Below are positions 14,789-24,660 of a stretch of DNA of 64,000 bases, in pieces (position 1 is the stretch's first letter; each line of letters starts with the position of its first letter). The DNA is taken from NCBI GenBank assembly GCA_016786705.1, contig JAEUVV010000013.1, forward strand, positions 496,001 through 560,000. Reading direction: 5' to 3'. The notes under the pieces were generated by a model that worked only from the letters and a program-made list of their open reading frames with translations, had not been told where the DNA came from and did no database searches. The DNA is from Taibaiella sp. (GTDB lineage: Bacteria; Bacteroidota; Bacteroidia; Chitinophagales; Chitinophagaceae). The position numbers were made by a program, and so were the translations under genes.

Positions 14789-15223
14789 ATGAAAAAGATC
14801 ATCTGCCTGTTATCTATAGCAGCATTTAGTATGGGCGTTCCGGCCGCAAGCCAGGCGCAGAACAACAGGGCACAAATAGCGAAAGAAGTACAGGTAGACC
14901 TTTTATTACACCGTTTCTGCATCGCAGGCAATCTTTACAAGGTACATAAATTTCAATTACCCGTAGCCGCAAATGAAAAAGCGGATGAGGTTTTTGCCAC
15001 TTGCATCAGTAATTATAAAGTGCTGTTTGCAACATTATCCGAAACGGAAAGACCCTTATTCTTTAAAGAAGATTTCTATACCACTATCATACCGATCGTA
15101 CAGTATTTCAGGATACCGGAATACGCACAAATGATGCTACAGCACCGCGACAAGCTGCACCCGAAACCACAAGCCCACGACCCGAAACACCACGAACACG
15201 AAGGCACCCATAATCACAATTAA
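14789..15223 (+). CDS. secreted protein with histidine-rich tail
   Basis: A 144-aa exported protein: signal peptide IICLLSIAAFSMGVPAASQA, then a helical domain of about 95 residues with two cysteines (HRFCIAGN and FATCISNY), then a tail PKPQAHDPKHHEHEGTHNHN. The tail has seven histidines in about 20 residues and looks like a metal (Zn, Cu or Ni) binding site. First gene of the divergent operon, 21 bases before the TonB-receptor. A possible role is supplying or buffering metal for the metal-dependent hydrolase encoded at 18248; that is inference. I do not recognise the family. Confidence 0.7.
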   Translation: MKKIICLLSIAAFSMGVPAASQAQNNRAQIAKEVQVDLLLHRFCIAGNLYKVHKFQLPVAANEKADEVFATCISNYKVLFATLSETERPLFFKEDFYTTIIPIVQYFRIPEYAQMMLQHRDKLHPKPQAHDPKHHEHEGTHNHN

Positions 15224-15244
15224 TCCAGTACATAATCATTCCTA

Positions 15245-18190
15245 ATGAAACATATAGCTACCTATATCGTTTGTAGTATCTTACCCGGAGCAGTAGCGGC
15301 ACAGACCGTTACTATTAAGGGTAGCGTTAAAGACAAGCAGGGCACATTGCCCGGCATTACTATTTCCGTAGACAATAATAAATATTATACCGTTACAGAA
15401 CTGGACGGCAGCTTTATGCTTGTTGGCCTGCCGATGGGACAATATTCGCTGGAAGTATCTTCACTTGGCTATGAGTCTTATATCAAACCCTTAGACCTAA
15501 GCGGCGATACCGACCTGGGCACTATCGAGCTGAAAGAAGCTGACCATATGCTGAATGGCATTACGGTGACCGGCAGTTTAAGAGGCACGGAAATCAAAGC
15601 CCTTAACATGATGAAGTCTTCAATGGTCCTTTCCAATATCGTATCAGCTGAAGGGGTAGGAAAATTACCGGACCGCAACGTAGCCGAAGCGGTACAGCGC
15701 CTGCCGGGCGTAGTGATGGAGTCCGACCAGGGTGAAGGCCGTTTTATTTCCTTTAGAGGTACACCCTCCGACTGGAGCTCCGCCCTGGTAAACGGCGATC
15801 GGATGCCGGTAGCCGATGAGGAATCCAAAACACGGGCCATGAACTTCGACATCTTCCCGTCCAGCATGGTAGATTACATTATTGTATCCAAAACCTTATC
15901 GCCGGACATGGAAGGAGATGCGATTGGCGGGAGCGCGAACTTCATGACAAAAAGCGCACCGGCAAAAAAAACAATCCAGGCTGCTCTGGGTAGCGGCTAT
16001 AACGCGCAGGCGCAAAAGCCGGTTTTCAATGGCGCCCTTTCTTATGGCAACCGCAGCAAGGATGGCAAGTTTGGTTATTTCGCCGGCGCCTCTTTATACA
16101 AGCGTAACTGGGCAACAGACAACTACCAGGTATTCTACGGCTCGAATATTGATCAATCCTTATCCCGCCTGGAACTAAGAGATTATGAAGGCCAGCGCAA
16201 CACGATCGGCGCCAACGCCGCCCTGGAATATAAGTTTAGCGAGCGTGCCCAGATCTATGCTAAAGGGGTATATGGCCGTATGACGGACGAGGAGTACAAC
16301 CGGAAGACCATGTATAACTGGAGCACGGGCTGGGGACAATCGATCCGCCTGCAAAACATTCACAACATCATGCAAACCGACTTCTGGGGCGCAGAATTAG
16401 GGGGAGAGCTGAAACCTTCTTCAAAATTATCAGCCAACTGGCGGATTGCCAGTTACAGCAACCACTTCCAATACGGCGCCGTACCTTTCTCTAAAGGAGA
16501 CCCGCGCAATGGCTACCATGTAATAGAATTTGAAAAGTCGGTTAACTTCAAAGACTTTCTCTACCTGGATGAAAACGGTAAAGTTACGGATGAGCGTAAT
16601 GCCTATGACCGGCTGAAACTTTTAAATATAGACAGCCCGGAACCGGGATACGGTGATGATTACCGGAATATCCAGCCTGTATACGAAAATGTACCGTTGA
16701 TCAATCCATCTGATACTTCTTTTGCGTTTACCCGCGCTTATTCTGAAACAAATGAGACCTGGGAGAAAGACCCTATAGTGGCACAACTTGATCTGCAATA
16801 TTCAGCGGGCAGTAAATTAAAAATGAAGTTCGGAGGGAAAATGCGCATGAAGGAAGGCCGCCGTAATGTAGGCCTGGAGCTATGGGAGCGGAATAAAAAC
16901 CTTAGTGCGTCTATCCTTTACAACAATTTTAATCCCGGCGCTATTAACGAACGTGGCGGATTCCTTGCAGAACTGGGCAGCCCTTATCAAGGCCAGATGC
17001 TCCCTTTCCTGAGCGGTAAACAGATCGACAATTTTGTGAACAACCAGGGCGATACCCTGCGCCATATACCTTTCGGTACCGCTACGCCCTACTTCCAGCA
17101 GATGGTAGGCTCGAGCTACAAATATAAAGAAACCGTCTATGCCGCTTATGCGATGGCAGAATGGAATGTGAGCCCGAAGCTGACCTTAATACCTGGTGCA
17201 AGAGTAGAATACACCAGTCCTGCCGTAGAGGCAGACAGCATCATGACCGTTGACCCGGCATTAGGCACCGTAGCCCTTACACCGGTACGTTCCGGCAAAA
17301 ACTACTGGTCCGTATTACCCATGCTGAATGCAAAATACACCTTAACCGATAAGCAAAACCTGCGCCTGGCCATCACCCGCACTTTCCGCAGGCCCAACTT
17401 TAACGAGATCAAACCCGGCGCCGCGGCGATCAACTATTCTAATAATGACCTCGTGTATGGTAACCCTGACCTGAAACCTACCTACTCCTGGAACTATGAC
17501 CTGGCTTATGAACGCTATATGAGCGCCTCCAGCATGTTCAGTATAGCCGGTTTCTACAAACAGGTAAAAGATCATATCTACACCGCTTTTGAGAGCAGCA
17601 GCGCAGATAATAACGGGGTATCTAACGAGTTCCAGATCCCGGGCGGGGTAATTGCCAAAAAATTCCAGAACGCACCCGAGGCTTTCGCAGCCGGTATTGA
17701 GGCTTCTTTAATGAGTAAAATGCGCTTCCTCCCTGGCATATGGAAAAACCTGGGCCTGAACATCAATTACTCTTATACTTATTCGCAGATGCGTATTGAC
17801 GCACGCGACCAGGTACAGGCATTGCCCCGTCAATCGCCTAATGTGCTAAACGTAGCCTTATTCTATGAAAACCCACACATTACAACCCGTGTCGGGCTAA
17901 ACTATCGCGACCCGTATTTATATGAGTTGAACCTGTATGCAGTAAAGGACCCTGCTTCAGACAAAATGCTGATCCTGCACCAGGATAATGATTATGATGT
18001 ATATGTAGGGCGCAGCCTGACTTTGGACTTTTCATTCGCTTATACCTTCAAAGAAAAATTTTCCGTGTTCACAGAGCTTAATAACCTGACCAATACTCCT
18101 TACACCATGTATCGCGGCCAAAAGGAACGTCCGTTAAAAACAGAATATTACGCGATGCGGGGACTTGTTGGCTTACGCTATAATTTCTAA
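15245..18190 (+). CDS. TonB-dependent outer-membrane receptor
   Basis: Active importer in the outer membrane, driven by TonB-ExbBD. The 981 aa have a short signal peptide (ending VAAQ), a carboxypeptidase-regulatory-like domain at about 22-100 (IKGSVKDKQGTLPGITISVD, ELDGSFMLVGLPMGQYSLEV), a plug at about 105-235 (VGKLPDRNVAEAVQRLPGV, RFISFRGTPSDWSSALVNG, DAIGGSANF) and a 22-strand barrel ending in GLRYNF with the terminal aromatic. It lacks SusC features and there is no SusD nearby. The plug type (LPDRNVAEALQRLPGV) is the TIGR01782-like class often used for sugars and other small organics. In this locus the substrate is probably a phosphonate or a product of the neighbouring surface hydrolase. 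Confidence 0.9.
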   Translation: MKHIATYIVCSILPGAVAAQTVTIKGSVKDKQGTLPGITISVDNNKYYTVTELDGSFMLVGLPMGQYSLEVSSLGYESYIKPLDLSGDTDLGTIELKEADHMLNGITVTGSLRGTEIKALNMMKSSMVLSNIVSAEGVGKLPDRNVAEAVQRLPGVVMESDQGEGRFISFRGTPSDWSSALVNGDRMPVADEESKTRAMNFDIFPSSMVDYIIVSKTLSPDMEGDAIGGSANFMTKSAPAKKTIQAALGSGYNAQAQKPVFNGALSYGNRSKDGKFGYFAGASLYKRNWATDNYQVFYGSNIDQSLSRLELRDYEGQRNTIGANAALEYKFSERAQIYAKGVYGRMTDEEYNRKTMYNWSTGWGQSIRLQNIHNIMQTDFWGAELGGELKPSSKLSANWRIASYSNHFQYGAVPFSKGDPRNGYHVIEFEKSVNFKDFLYLDENGKVTDERNAYDRLKLLNIDSPEPGYGDDYRNIQPVYENVPLINPSDTSFAFTRAYSETNETWEKDPIVAQLDLQYSAGSKLKMKFGGKMRMKEGRRNVGLELWERNKNLSASILYNNFNPGAINERGGFLAELGSPYQGQMLPFLSGKQIDNFVNNQGDTLRHIPFGTATPYFQQMVGSSYKYKETVYAAYAMAEWNVSPKLTLIPGARVEYTSPAVEADSIMTVDPALGTVALTPVRSGKNYWSVLPMLNAKYTLTDKQNLRLAITRTFRRPNFNEIKPGAAAINYSNNDLVYGNPDLKPTYSWNYDLAYERYMSASSMFSIAGFYKQVKDHIYTAFESSSADNNGVSNEFQIPGGVIAKKFQNAPEAFAAGIEASLMSKMRFLPGIWKNLGLNINYSYTYSQMRIDARDQVQALPRQSPNVLNVALFYENPHITTRVGLNYRDPYLYELNLYAVKDPASDKMLILHQDNDYDVYVGRSLTLDFSFAYTFKEKFSVFTELNNLTNTPYTMYRGQKERPLKTEYYAMRGLVGLRYNF

Positions 18191-18247
18191 AAAATTCATC
18201 CCTTATTAAATCAAACACATTCATAAAATATACAAATCATCTCTGCA

Positions 18248-19549
18248 ATGAAAACGATTACCAAATTACTGACCGGCGCTTTAATGATCGGCTCTACGTT
18301 AAGCCTTTCTGCGCAAACGGGCACCGTAAAGAAACCAAAAGTACTGTTTATCGGTATTGACGGCGTAAGGTCGGATGCTTTACAGCAAGCTAACACGCCT
18401 AATATCGACACCCTGATGGCCCATGGCCTGTACACCTTCGATTCCTGGCATTGTGGCGCTACATCCAGCGGCGCTTCCTGGTCTACTATGATGACGGGGG
18501 TATGGGAAGCCAAACACCAGGTAACGAACAACAGTTATACCAACCCTAACTACGCGAACTACCCTTATTTCCCCAAGCGCGCTAAGGAATGCCTGCCCAA
18601 CCTGAAAGCGGTACAGATCATTACCTGGGACCCGATGAACGACCCTGCCAACAGTAACAACAGCGCAGGATTCGTGTTTAACAGTGGCTTTAACCAATCT
18701 ATTGATGCGGGCACACATGGCCAGGGCGCAGTAACGGCCGCCGCAAAAATTCAATTGAACGATCCTAACCTGGATATCCTGTTTATCCATTATGATGAAA
18801 CGGATGCTGCCGGGCACTCTTCAGGTTTCAACCCGAGTAATGCGCAATACATGAACGCTATACAGACAGTAGACCAGGAAATCGGCGAAGTATTGGCCAA
18901 GCTATACCAACGTCCTACCTATGCCCAGGAAGATTGGCTGATCCTGCTGACTACAGACCATGGCGGTATCGGCACCACTCACGGTGGCCAATCGAACACA
19001 GAGCGCCACATCTGGTGGGTAGCTTCAGGCCCCAGCGTACCGCACCTGGAGATCACAGGACCTGACCCGGGCAGTTATTACATGCCTACAAATCCCGTAG
19101 ACACGACTTTATTGAACAACACTCCGGTATTGACCGATATCGCGGTAACCGCATTAGCCCACATTTTAAAAGGGGCCGGTTGTGAAAACCCCGAAACCAA
19201 CCCGGCATGGGGCCTTGACGGCAAATCCTGGTTGCTGAATGATACTACGGATACTACAGAACCGGAAAACCCGACTTATATAGAAGATGTAAACAATGCG
19301 GCTATCGAGTTCGGCATTTTCCCTAACCCTAATAATGGCGCTTTTAAAGTCGCGTTTAAAGACATTAGCGGCAATATTGAGGTCCGCATCCAGAACATTA
19401 ATGGCACAACGGTACAAAGCAAACGCGCTCAAGGTGCCAATGGCTTAACCGTAGTTCCATTTGACCTGACGACACTGCCTAAAGGTATTTACTTTATGAA
19501 TGTGGTAAACAACGGTAAACAAACAGTAAGAAAAATAGTTTTACAATAA
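18248..19549 (+). CDS. T9SS-exported alkaline-phosphatase-superfamily hydrolase
   Basis: A 433-aa extracellular metal-dependent hydrolase (phosphodiesterase, phosphatase or phosphonate-ester hydrolase). Signal peptide to about residue 23. First metal site Asp38 in FIGIDGVRSDAL; the nucleophile region GATSSGASWSTMMTG has Ser74 at the position expected by comparison with nucleotide pyrophosphatases. HYDETDAAGH and LLTTDHGG give the remaining two-metal ligands. The last 80 residues are a T9SS sorting domain (GIFPNPNNGAFKV to RKIVLQ), so it is surface-bound or released. Adjacent to the TonB receptor (57 bases). It may split a phospho- or phosphonodiester to release a small product; the actual substrate cannot be read from sequence. 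Confidence 0.85.
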   Translation: MKTITKLLTGALMIGSTLSLSAQTGTVKKPKVLFIGIDGVRSDALQQANTPNIDTLMAHGLYTFDSWHCGATSSGASWSTMMTGVWEAKHQVTNNSYTNPNYANYPYFPKRAKECLPNLKAVQIITWDPMNDPANSNNSAGFVFNSGFNQSIDAGTHGQGAVTAAAKIQLNDPNLDILFIHYDETDAAGHSSGFNPSNAQYMNAIQTVDQEIGEVLAKLYQRPTYAQEDWLILLTTDHGGIGTTHGGQSNTERHIWWVASGPSVPHLEITGPDPGSYYMPTNPVDTTLLNNTPVLTDIAVTALAHILKGAGCENPETNPAWGLDGKSWLLNDTTDTTEPENPTYIEDVNNAAIEFGIFPNPNNGAFKVAFKDISGNIEVRIQNINGTTVQSKRAQGANGLTVVPFDLTTLPKGIYFMNVVNNGKQTVRKIVLQ

Positions 19550-19557
19550 CATACTAT

Positions 19558-19581
19558 AGCGGATGTCAGCCGGCATCCGCT
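19558..19581 (+). terminator. hairpin after surface hydrolase
   Basis: Stem AGCGGATG / CATCCGCT with an eight-base loop, followed by TTTTCTTT. It covers the ATG at 19563, which supports the later start of the next gene (19617). It probably reduces rather than ends operon transcription. Confidence 0.6.
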
Positions 19582-19616
19582 TTTCTTTAGCTCATTTCCT
19601 TTTCAAACAAAACATA

Positions 19617-22600
19617 ATGAACACAAAATTACTGTTACGATTACTGACCCTGCTGTTGCTGAGCACAGGACTCGGGAAAAGTTACACTTCTTACGGACAA
19701 GGTGCGGCAAACGCCCTTAGCTTCAATGCGAACAGCCATGTTAACCTGGGCGACTCTTTATCCCATGCACTGGCGCAATCAGACTTCACCATAGAGATGT
19801 GGATCAAAGTAAGGAGCAATAGCTCCGACCCCGTCTTCCTGGGTAATAAGAACTGGTCCAGTGGGGCTAACACCGGTATTGTATGGTGCCGCTACCAGGC
19901 TAATACTTTACGCTTTAACTTCCGCGCCGCGGGCCGTACGCGCAAAGACCTTAATTTAAACCTTAATTACGAAAAATGGAACCATATTGCGGTTACGGTA
20001 AAACGCAATGGTAATATTACCGCTTACGTAAATGGCGTGCAAAACGGAGCTCCCGTAAGCATAGCCGCGGATTCCGGTTATTCTATTGATGCCGGCTTAC
20101 CGTTCCGCCTGGGTGCTGATGGTAATGCGGCCTACTTAATTGACGGTGATATGGATGAGGTAAGGATATGGAATACGGTACGTTCTGTTTCGGATATCCG
20201 TACCGATATGTGCCGCAAGCTGGCGGGCACAGAAGCCGGGCTGATGGCCTATTATCGCATGGATGAAACCAGCGGGACAACGGTTAACAATACTGCCGCA
20301 AGCAGTACAGGGTTCTTCAACGGGACTTTTGTCAATACTCCTTTAAGGATCCCGAGTGGCGCTGCTATAGGAGATGAGTCGGTACAATTGTACGCCGCGG
20401 CTTACACCGGGCAAACCCTTAGCCTGAACTCAAGCGCGAATGGTAATGTACAATTGAACAATATCAACAATAACACCACCGGCATTCACCTGTTTAAAGT
20501 AAATGCGACACCTAATACGACTACCGGAATTAGTAACCCCGGCACTAACAATGTGTATTATGGCGTATTCCCGGTAAGCGATACCACCAGCTATAATCTC
20601 GTTTATAATTATACCAACTTCCCGGCGGCCAATACTTTTGAGGGTGGCATCGACCTGTTCAAACGTTATAGTATAGATTCAGTATGGGGCCTTTGGGCGG
20701 CCACCAAAGACGCGGCGAACAATACCCTGGCCAAGAACGCCGTATCCGGCAGGCAGGAAGTGATCGTAGGTAGCTTCGTAACTTCATTGACTTGTGATGC
20801 GCCTAGTTCCTTAACCGCGCAAAACATTACAACAAGCTCCGCGCAACTAAGCTGGACTACCGGCGGCTCTAATGCCTGGAACCTGGCCTACGGCCAAGGC
20901 ACTTTTACACCCGGTACCGGCGGCACAACTATCAGCAACCTGAACACGGCCGGCCACACTTTAAATAACCTGCAAAGCAATACCGTTTATACCTTCTACG
21001 TACGCGATACCTGTGCCTCTATCAATAGTGCCAGCGCATGGGCCGGGCCTTATTCATTCACGACAGCAACCGACTACAGTAACTACGGCAGCGGTTACGC
21101 TATGAATTTCCCCGGGACCTCCGCGAACGAACATGTTAACCTCGGGGATTCTATTTCCGGTGCGATGGCGTTCAAAAGTTACACTTTAGAAACCTGGATT
21201 AAATTCAATAATCCTTCCAGCGACCCTTCTTTTATCGGCAACAAAAATTGGGCAAGCGGCCAGAATACGGGCATCCTCTGGTGCTGGAACGGTAACGGTA
21301 ACCTGCGCTTCAACTTCAAGCCTGCCGGTGGTACCCGCAGAGACTACGACATTAATGTACCCGATCCTTCTGAATGGAACCATATTGCAATGGTAGTAGA
21401 CCGTAACGGCTTCCTGACGGCCTACCTGAATGGCGTGCAAGCCGGCACACCGATCAATATAGCCGCGGACTCCGGCCTTAGCCTGGACGGCGCTTTACCG
21501 ATGCGGATAGGACAGGATGGAACAGGTATATACGGACCTAAATTTAAAGGTGCCATGGATGAATTACGGGTATGGAATAAAGTGATGACGGCAGAAGAGA
21601 TCCGCGCCAATATGTGTCACAAGATCAACCCGGCGGATACGAACCTGGTGGCTTACTATCGCATGGACGAAGCCGGCGGCAATGTTTTAACCAACCTGGC
21701 ATCAACCGGTACTGTCTTCAACGGAACATTACTGAATACCCCCCAACGCATCATTAGCGGCGCCGCGATCGGGGATACCAGCATACAGGTTTATCCTGCT
21801 TCCTGGAATGGCACTAACCTCAGCTTAAGCAGTAACGGCATGGGACAGATCACTATTGATTCTATAGAAGCCAATACAAAAGGTGTACATATTTACCGCG
21901 TAAATAACGTACCCAACAATGCAAACGGTATCATGCAATTAGGCACTACCAATCAATACTTCGGTGTATATACCCCGGGTAACAAAACCGCTCAATACAA
22001 AGCCATTTACAATTACGGCAGTTACCCGAACGCGGTAAGCAACAATGCGTACCTGCACCTGTACAACAGGAAAGCAAATGACGATACCCTGTGGACACAG
22101 AACATCGCGACAAACAATACGACGACACAACAATTACAAGTAACACAACCTTCAGGTGTAAAACAATTCATCCTGGCGGACTTCTCAGCTCCGGTTTGTC
22201 CTGCTCCGCAAAATATTACTACAGGTAATATTGACACAGGTGCCGCTACCATCAGCTGGACCTCCTCTGCCGGCAAACACGTGGTTGAATTCGGCAATGC
22301 CAATTTCACCTTAGGCAATGGTACACAAGTGACCAGTACAACGGCTTCTATCCTATTATCCAACCTGAATGCATCCCAGCCGTACAAGTTTTATGTAAAA
22401 GATTCTTGCAGCACTATCACGTCGAGCGCCTGGGTAGGTCCATTCTACTTTACCACATTAAATCCTTGCCCGCAACCATTCAATGTACTTGCGGACAGTA
22501 TTACTGCGGCCTCTATGCTGGTAAAATGGGAAGATAATGGTGTAGTCACCCAGGACTATATTGTAAGCTGGGGTACACAAGGTTTTGGCAACCCGGCCTT

Positions 22601-23276
22601 TGGTATACAGACCAATGTTACGGACAAGCGTTATGAACTGACCGCAGCTACAGCCAATACCACTTATGACTTTTATGTAAGGGCGAACTGTAACTCCAGC
22701 GTCAGCAACAGCGGCTGGGCCGGGCCATTCTCTTTCACGACTCTACCTTGTTCCCCGGCACAAAACGTTGCTGTAAACAATATTACTGCCAGTAGCGCGC
22801 GAGCCAGCTGGGACAGTACGGCAGTATTATGGAACCTGAGCTACGGACCTGCAGGTTTTGATCCGGCAAACGGCACTATTGAAGCCAACCTGGGCGCCCC
22901 GCAATACGACTTTAGCGGGCTGAGCAATAATACAGATTATGAATTCTATATCCAGGACAGCTGTGCTTTAGGACTGAATCCATGGCAAGGGCCGTTTGCC
23001 TTTACCACAGCGGCTCCAAGCAGTATTAAGACAGCAGCCAACAATATGTTCCAGCTGTACCCTAACCCTGCGCAGAACGTACTGACCATAACGCTGAAGG
23101 AACAAAAAACAGCGCAACTGAGCATATACAACCAGATCGGCGTATTAACCTTACAACAGGGTCTGAATACAAAAACAACCAACCTGGACGTACAGTCTTT
23201 GCCATCAGGCGTATACCTGGTCATCATAAATGAAGGGGGTAAATCAGCCAGCCAGAAAGTAGTTATTCAACATTAA
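19617..23276 (+). CDS. secreted LamG / fibronectin III protein with T9SS sorting domain
   Basis: A 1219-aa surface protein. Signal peptide to about residue 26 (LTLLLLSTGLGKSYTSYGQ). Two concanavalin-like LamG domains at about 27-250 and 491-710 are close copies of each other (NSHVNLGDSLSHALAQSDFT and NEHVNLGDSISGAMAFKSYT; both have WNHIAV/WNHIAM and MDEVRIWN/MDELRVWN), so the gene grew by duplication. Fibronectin III domains lie at about 392-480, 860-945, 950-1040 and 1044-1135. The C-terminus is a type A sorting domain (LYPNPAQNVLTI to VVIQH). Such proteins bind glycans or glycolipids. I prefer the start at 19617 to the in-frame ATG at 19563 because a signal peptide begins there and a terminator hairpin covers 19563. 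Confidence 0.87.
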   Translation: MNTKLLLRLLTLLLLSTGLGKSYTSYGQGAANALSFNANSHVNLGDSLSHALAQSDFTIEMWIKVRSNSSDPVFLGNKNWSSGANTGIVWCRYQANTLRFNFRAAGRTRKDLNLNLNYEKWNHIAVTVKRNGNITAYVNGVQNGAPVSIAADSGYSIDAGLPFRLGADGNAAYLIDGDMDEVRIWNTVRSVSDIRTDMCRKLAGTEAGLMAYYRMDETSGTTVNNTAASSTGFFNGTFVNTPLRIPSGAAIGDESVQLYAAAYTGQTLSLNSSANGNVQLNNINNNTTGIHLFKVNATPNTTTGISNPGTNNVYYGVFPVSDTTSYNLVYNYTNFPAANTFEGGIDLFKRYSIDSVWGLWAATKDAANNTLAKNAVSGRQEVIVGSFVTSLTCDAPSSLTAQNITTSSAQLSWTTGGSNAWNLAYGQGTFTPGTGGTTISNLNTAGHTLNNLQSNTVYTFYVRDTCASINSASAWAGPYSFTTATDYSNYGSGYAMNFPGTSANEHVNLGDSISGAMAFKSYTLETWIKFNNPSSDPSFIGNKNWASGQNTGILWCWNGNGNLRFNFKPAGGTRRDYDINVPDPSEWNHIAMVVDRNGFLTAYLNGVQAGTPINIAADSGLSLDGALPMRIGQDGTGIYGPKFKGAMDELRVWNKVMTAEEIRANMCHKINPADTNLVAYYRMDEAGGNVLTNLASTGTVFNGTLLNTPQRIISGAAIGDTSIQVYPASWNGTNLSLSSNGMGQITIDSIEANTKGVHIYRVNNVPNNANGIMQLGTTNQYFGVYTPGNKTAQYKAIYNYGSYPNAVSNNAYLHLYNRKANDDTLWTQNIATNNTTTQQLQVTQPSGVKQFILADFSAPVCPAPQNITTGNIDTGAATISWTSSAGKHVVEFGNANFTLGNGTQVTSTTASILLSNLNASQPYKFYVKDSCSTITSSAWVGPFYFTTLNPCPQPFNVLADSITAASMLVKWEDNGVVTQDYIVSWGTQGFGNPAFGIQTNVTDKRYELTAATANTTYDFYVRANCNSSVSNSGWAGPFSFTTLPCSPAQNVAVNNITASSARASWDSTAVLWNLSYGPAGFDPANGTIEANLGAPQYDFSGLSNNTDYEFYIQDSCALGLNPWQGPFAFTTAAPSSIKTAANNMFQLYPNPAQNVLTITLKEQKTAQLSIYNQIGVLTLQQGLNTKTTNLDVQSLPSGVYLVIINEGGKSASQKVVIQH

Positions 23277-23289
23277 TTTGAAATTAAGC

Positions 23290-23319
23290 AATACAGCCCT
23301 TTCTTAACAGGGCTGTATT
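23290..23319 (+). terminator. terminator after LamG protein
   Basis: Stem AATACAGCCCT / AGGGCTGTATT, eight-base loop, then TTTTACC. It separates the FAD oxidoreductase (23343) from the operon unless read-through occurs. Confidence 0.75.
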
Positions 23320-23342
23320 TTTACCAGAAGCCAACAATCCAT

Positions 23343-24512
23343 ATGACACAATCGTTTGACATCATAGTAATCGGGGCCGGTGCACTCGGTGTTTTCCATG
23401 CCTATCATGCCCTGAAAGAAGGTAAGAAAGTACTCCTACTGGAAAAAGACAAAAGGGCCCAGGAAGCTACCGTAAGAAACTTCGGACAGGTGGTCCCTTC
23501 CGGCCTTATCCCGGGCAGTGAATGGCATGAATACGGCCGTATAGCCACCGCCTTATATAAGGAACTACAGGAAGAATTTAATATAGGCATCCGCAATAAC
23601 GGCTCCTGCTATATCGCCGGCACAGCCTCTGAAATGGCCGTCCTGGAAGAATTACAGGATAAATTCAAATCGGTAGATTATACTTCCGAATTATGGACGA
23701 AAGAGCAATTACTGGCACAATATCCTATGGTGCAAACGGATTATGCTGCCGGGGCTCTGTTCTTCCCCCAGGAAGTATCCGCAGAGCCGGAAATTCTTAT
23801 CCACCGGGTACTGGAATTATTAAACCTTAAATTCCCCCAACAGTTCAGTCATCGCAACAACTGCCCGGTGGTGGACGTAGCGACAACAGGCGCAGAGCAG
23901 GTCAGCGTATCCACCGCGGATAAAAAAACCTACCTGGCGGCACATTGCATTATCTGTTCCGGGAGAGAATTTAAACTCCTATTCCCGGAAATATTCTCCA
24001 ATAGCGGCCTTATCGTATCCAAACTGAACATGATGGCTACCTACCCGCAGCAAAATACCGTACTCCCCGGCAATATCCTTACCGGCCTTACGATAAGACG
24101 TTATGAGAGTTTTACCGCATGCGACAGTTACTATCAGTTGGACAAAGCGGATGTACCCCAAGACTGCATAGATTACGGGATCCACATCTTGTTTAAGCAA
24201 AGAGTGGACGGTAGTGTGATTATCGGCGACTCTCACTTATATGCGCCTATCGCAGACCAGGACGACTTGAGCGTATTCTACAATGATCTGCACATTAACG
24301 AAGTGATGCTGCGGGAAGCGAAAAAAATAATGCAACTGGATAACTGGAACATGGCACAAACCTGGGCCGGCTTTTATGCACAGCATGAAGATGAAATATT
24401 CTGCCATAGCCTGGAAAACCGCATTCATATTATTACCGGGATCGGCGGTAAAGGCATGACGACCGCTGCCGGTTTCGCCCAACAGAGTATGCGAAAAATA
24501 CTGGCCCTATAA
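23343..24512 (+). CDS. FAD-dependent oxidoreductase of the phosphonate-linked type
   Basis: A 389-aa flavoprotein of the D-amino-acid/glycine oxidase superfamily. Dinucleotide site IVIGAGALGVFHAYHALKEG with Glu at the end of strand 2 (LLLEKD). ATVRNFGQVVPSGLIPGSEW is the signature I associate with NCBIfam TIGR03364. That family is described as co-occurring with PhnX-like hydrolases (TIGR03351) and proposed to deaminate an aminophosphonate. C-terminal GIGGKGMTTAAGFAQ is the second FAD contact. It would oxidise the amine of 2-aminoethylphosphonate or an N-methyl or hydroxy derivative to the aldehyde that the 11901-12605 enzyme cleaves. It ends the divergent gene group, 24 bases after a terminator. 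Confidence 0.85.
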   Translation: MTQSFDIIVIGAGALGVFHAYHALKEGKKVLLLEKDKRAQEATVRNFGQVVPSGLIPGSEWHEYGRIATALYKELQEEFNIGIRNNGSCYIAGTASEMAVLEELQDKFKSVDYTSELWTKEQLLAQYPMVQTDYAAGALFFPQEVSAEPEILIHRVLELLNLKFPQQFSHRNNCPVVDVATTGAEQVSVSTADKKTYLAAHCIICSGREFKLLFPEIFSNSGLIVSKLNMMATYPQQNTVLPGNILTGLTIRRYESFTACDSYYQLDKADVPQDCIDYGIHILFKQRVDGSVIIGDSHLYAPIADQDDLSVFYNDLHINEVMLREAKKIMQLDNWNMAQTWAGFYAQHEDEIFCHSLENRIHIITGIGGKGMTTAAGFAQQSMRKILAL

Positions 24513-24660
24513 AAAATCAGGTAGCATGCCGACCAAAAGGCGGGCTTCTTTTTCCAATAACCGGTAAACCGGGTTTTCTTCAATATCAAAATGGTGGAAC
24601 AGGCTTTATGTCTGTTTCATCTTTTTATAGGGTACCACAAACAATAAAAGATCAGGGCTG

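Noticed and set aside
19563..19616. Longer start of LamG protein
   Set aside because: The ATG sits in a terminator hairpin and a signal peptide begins at 19617.
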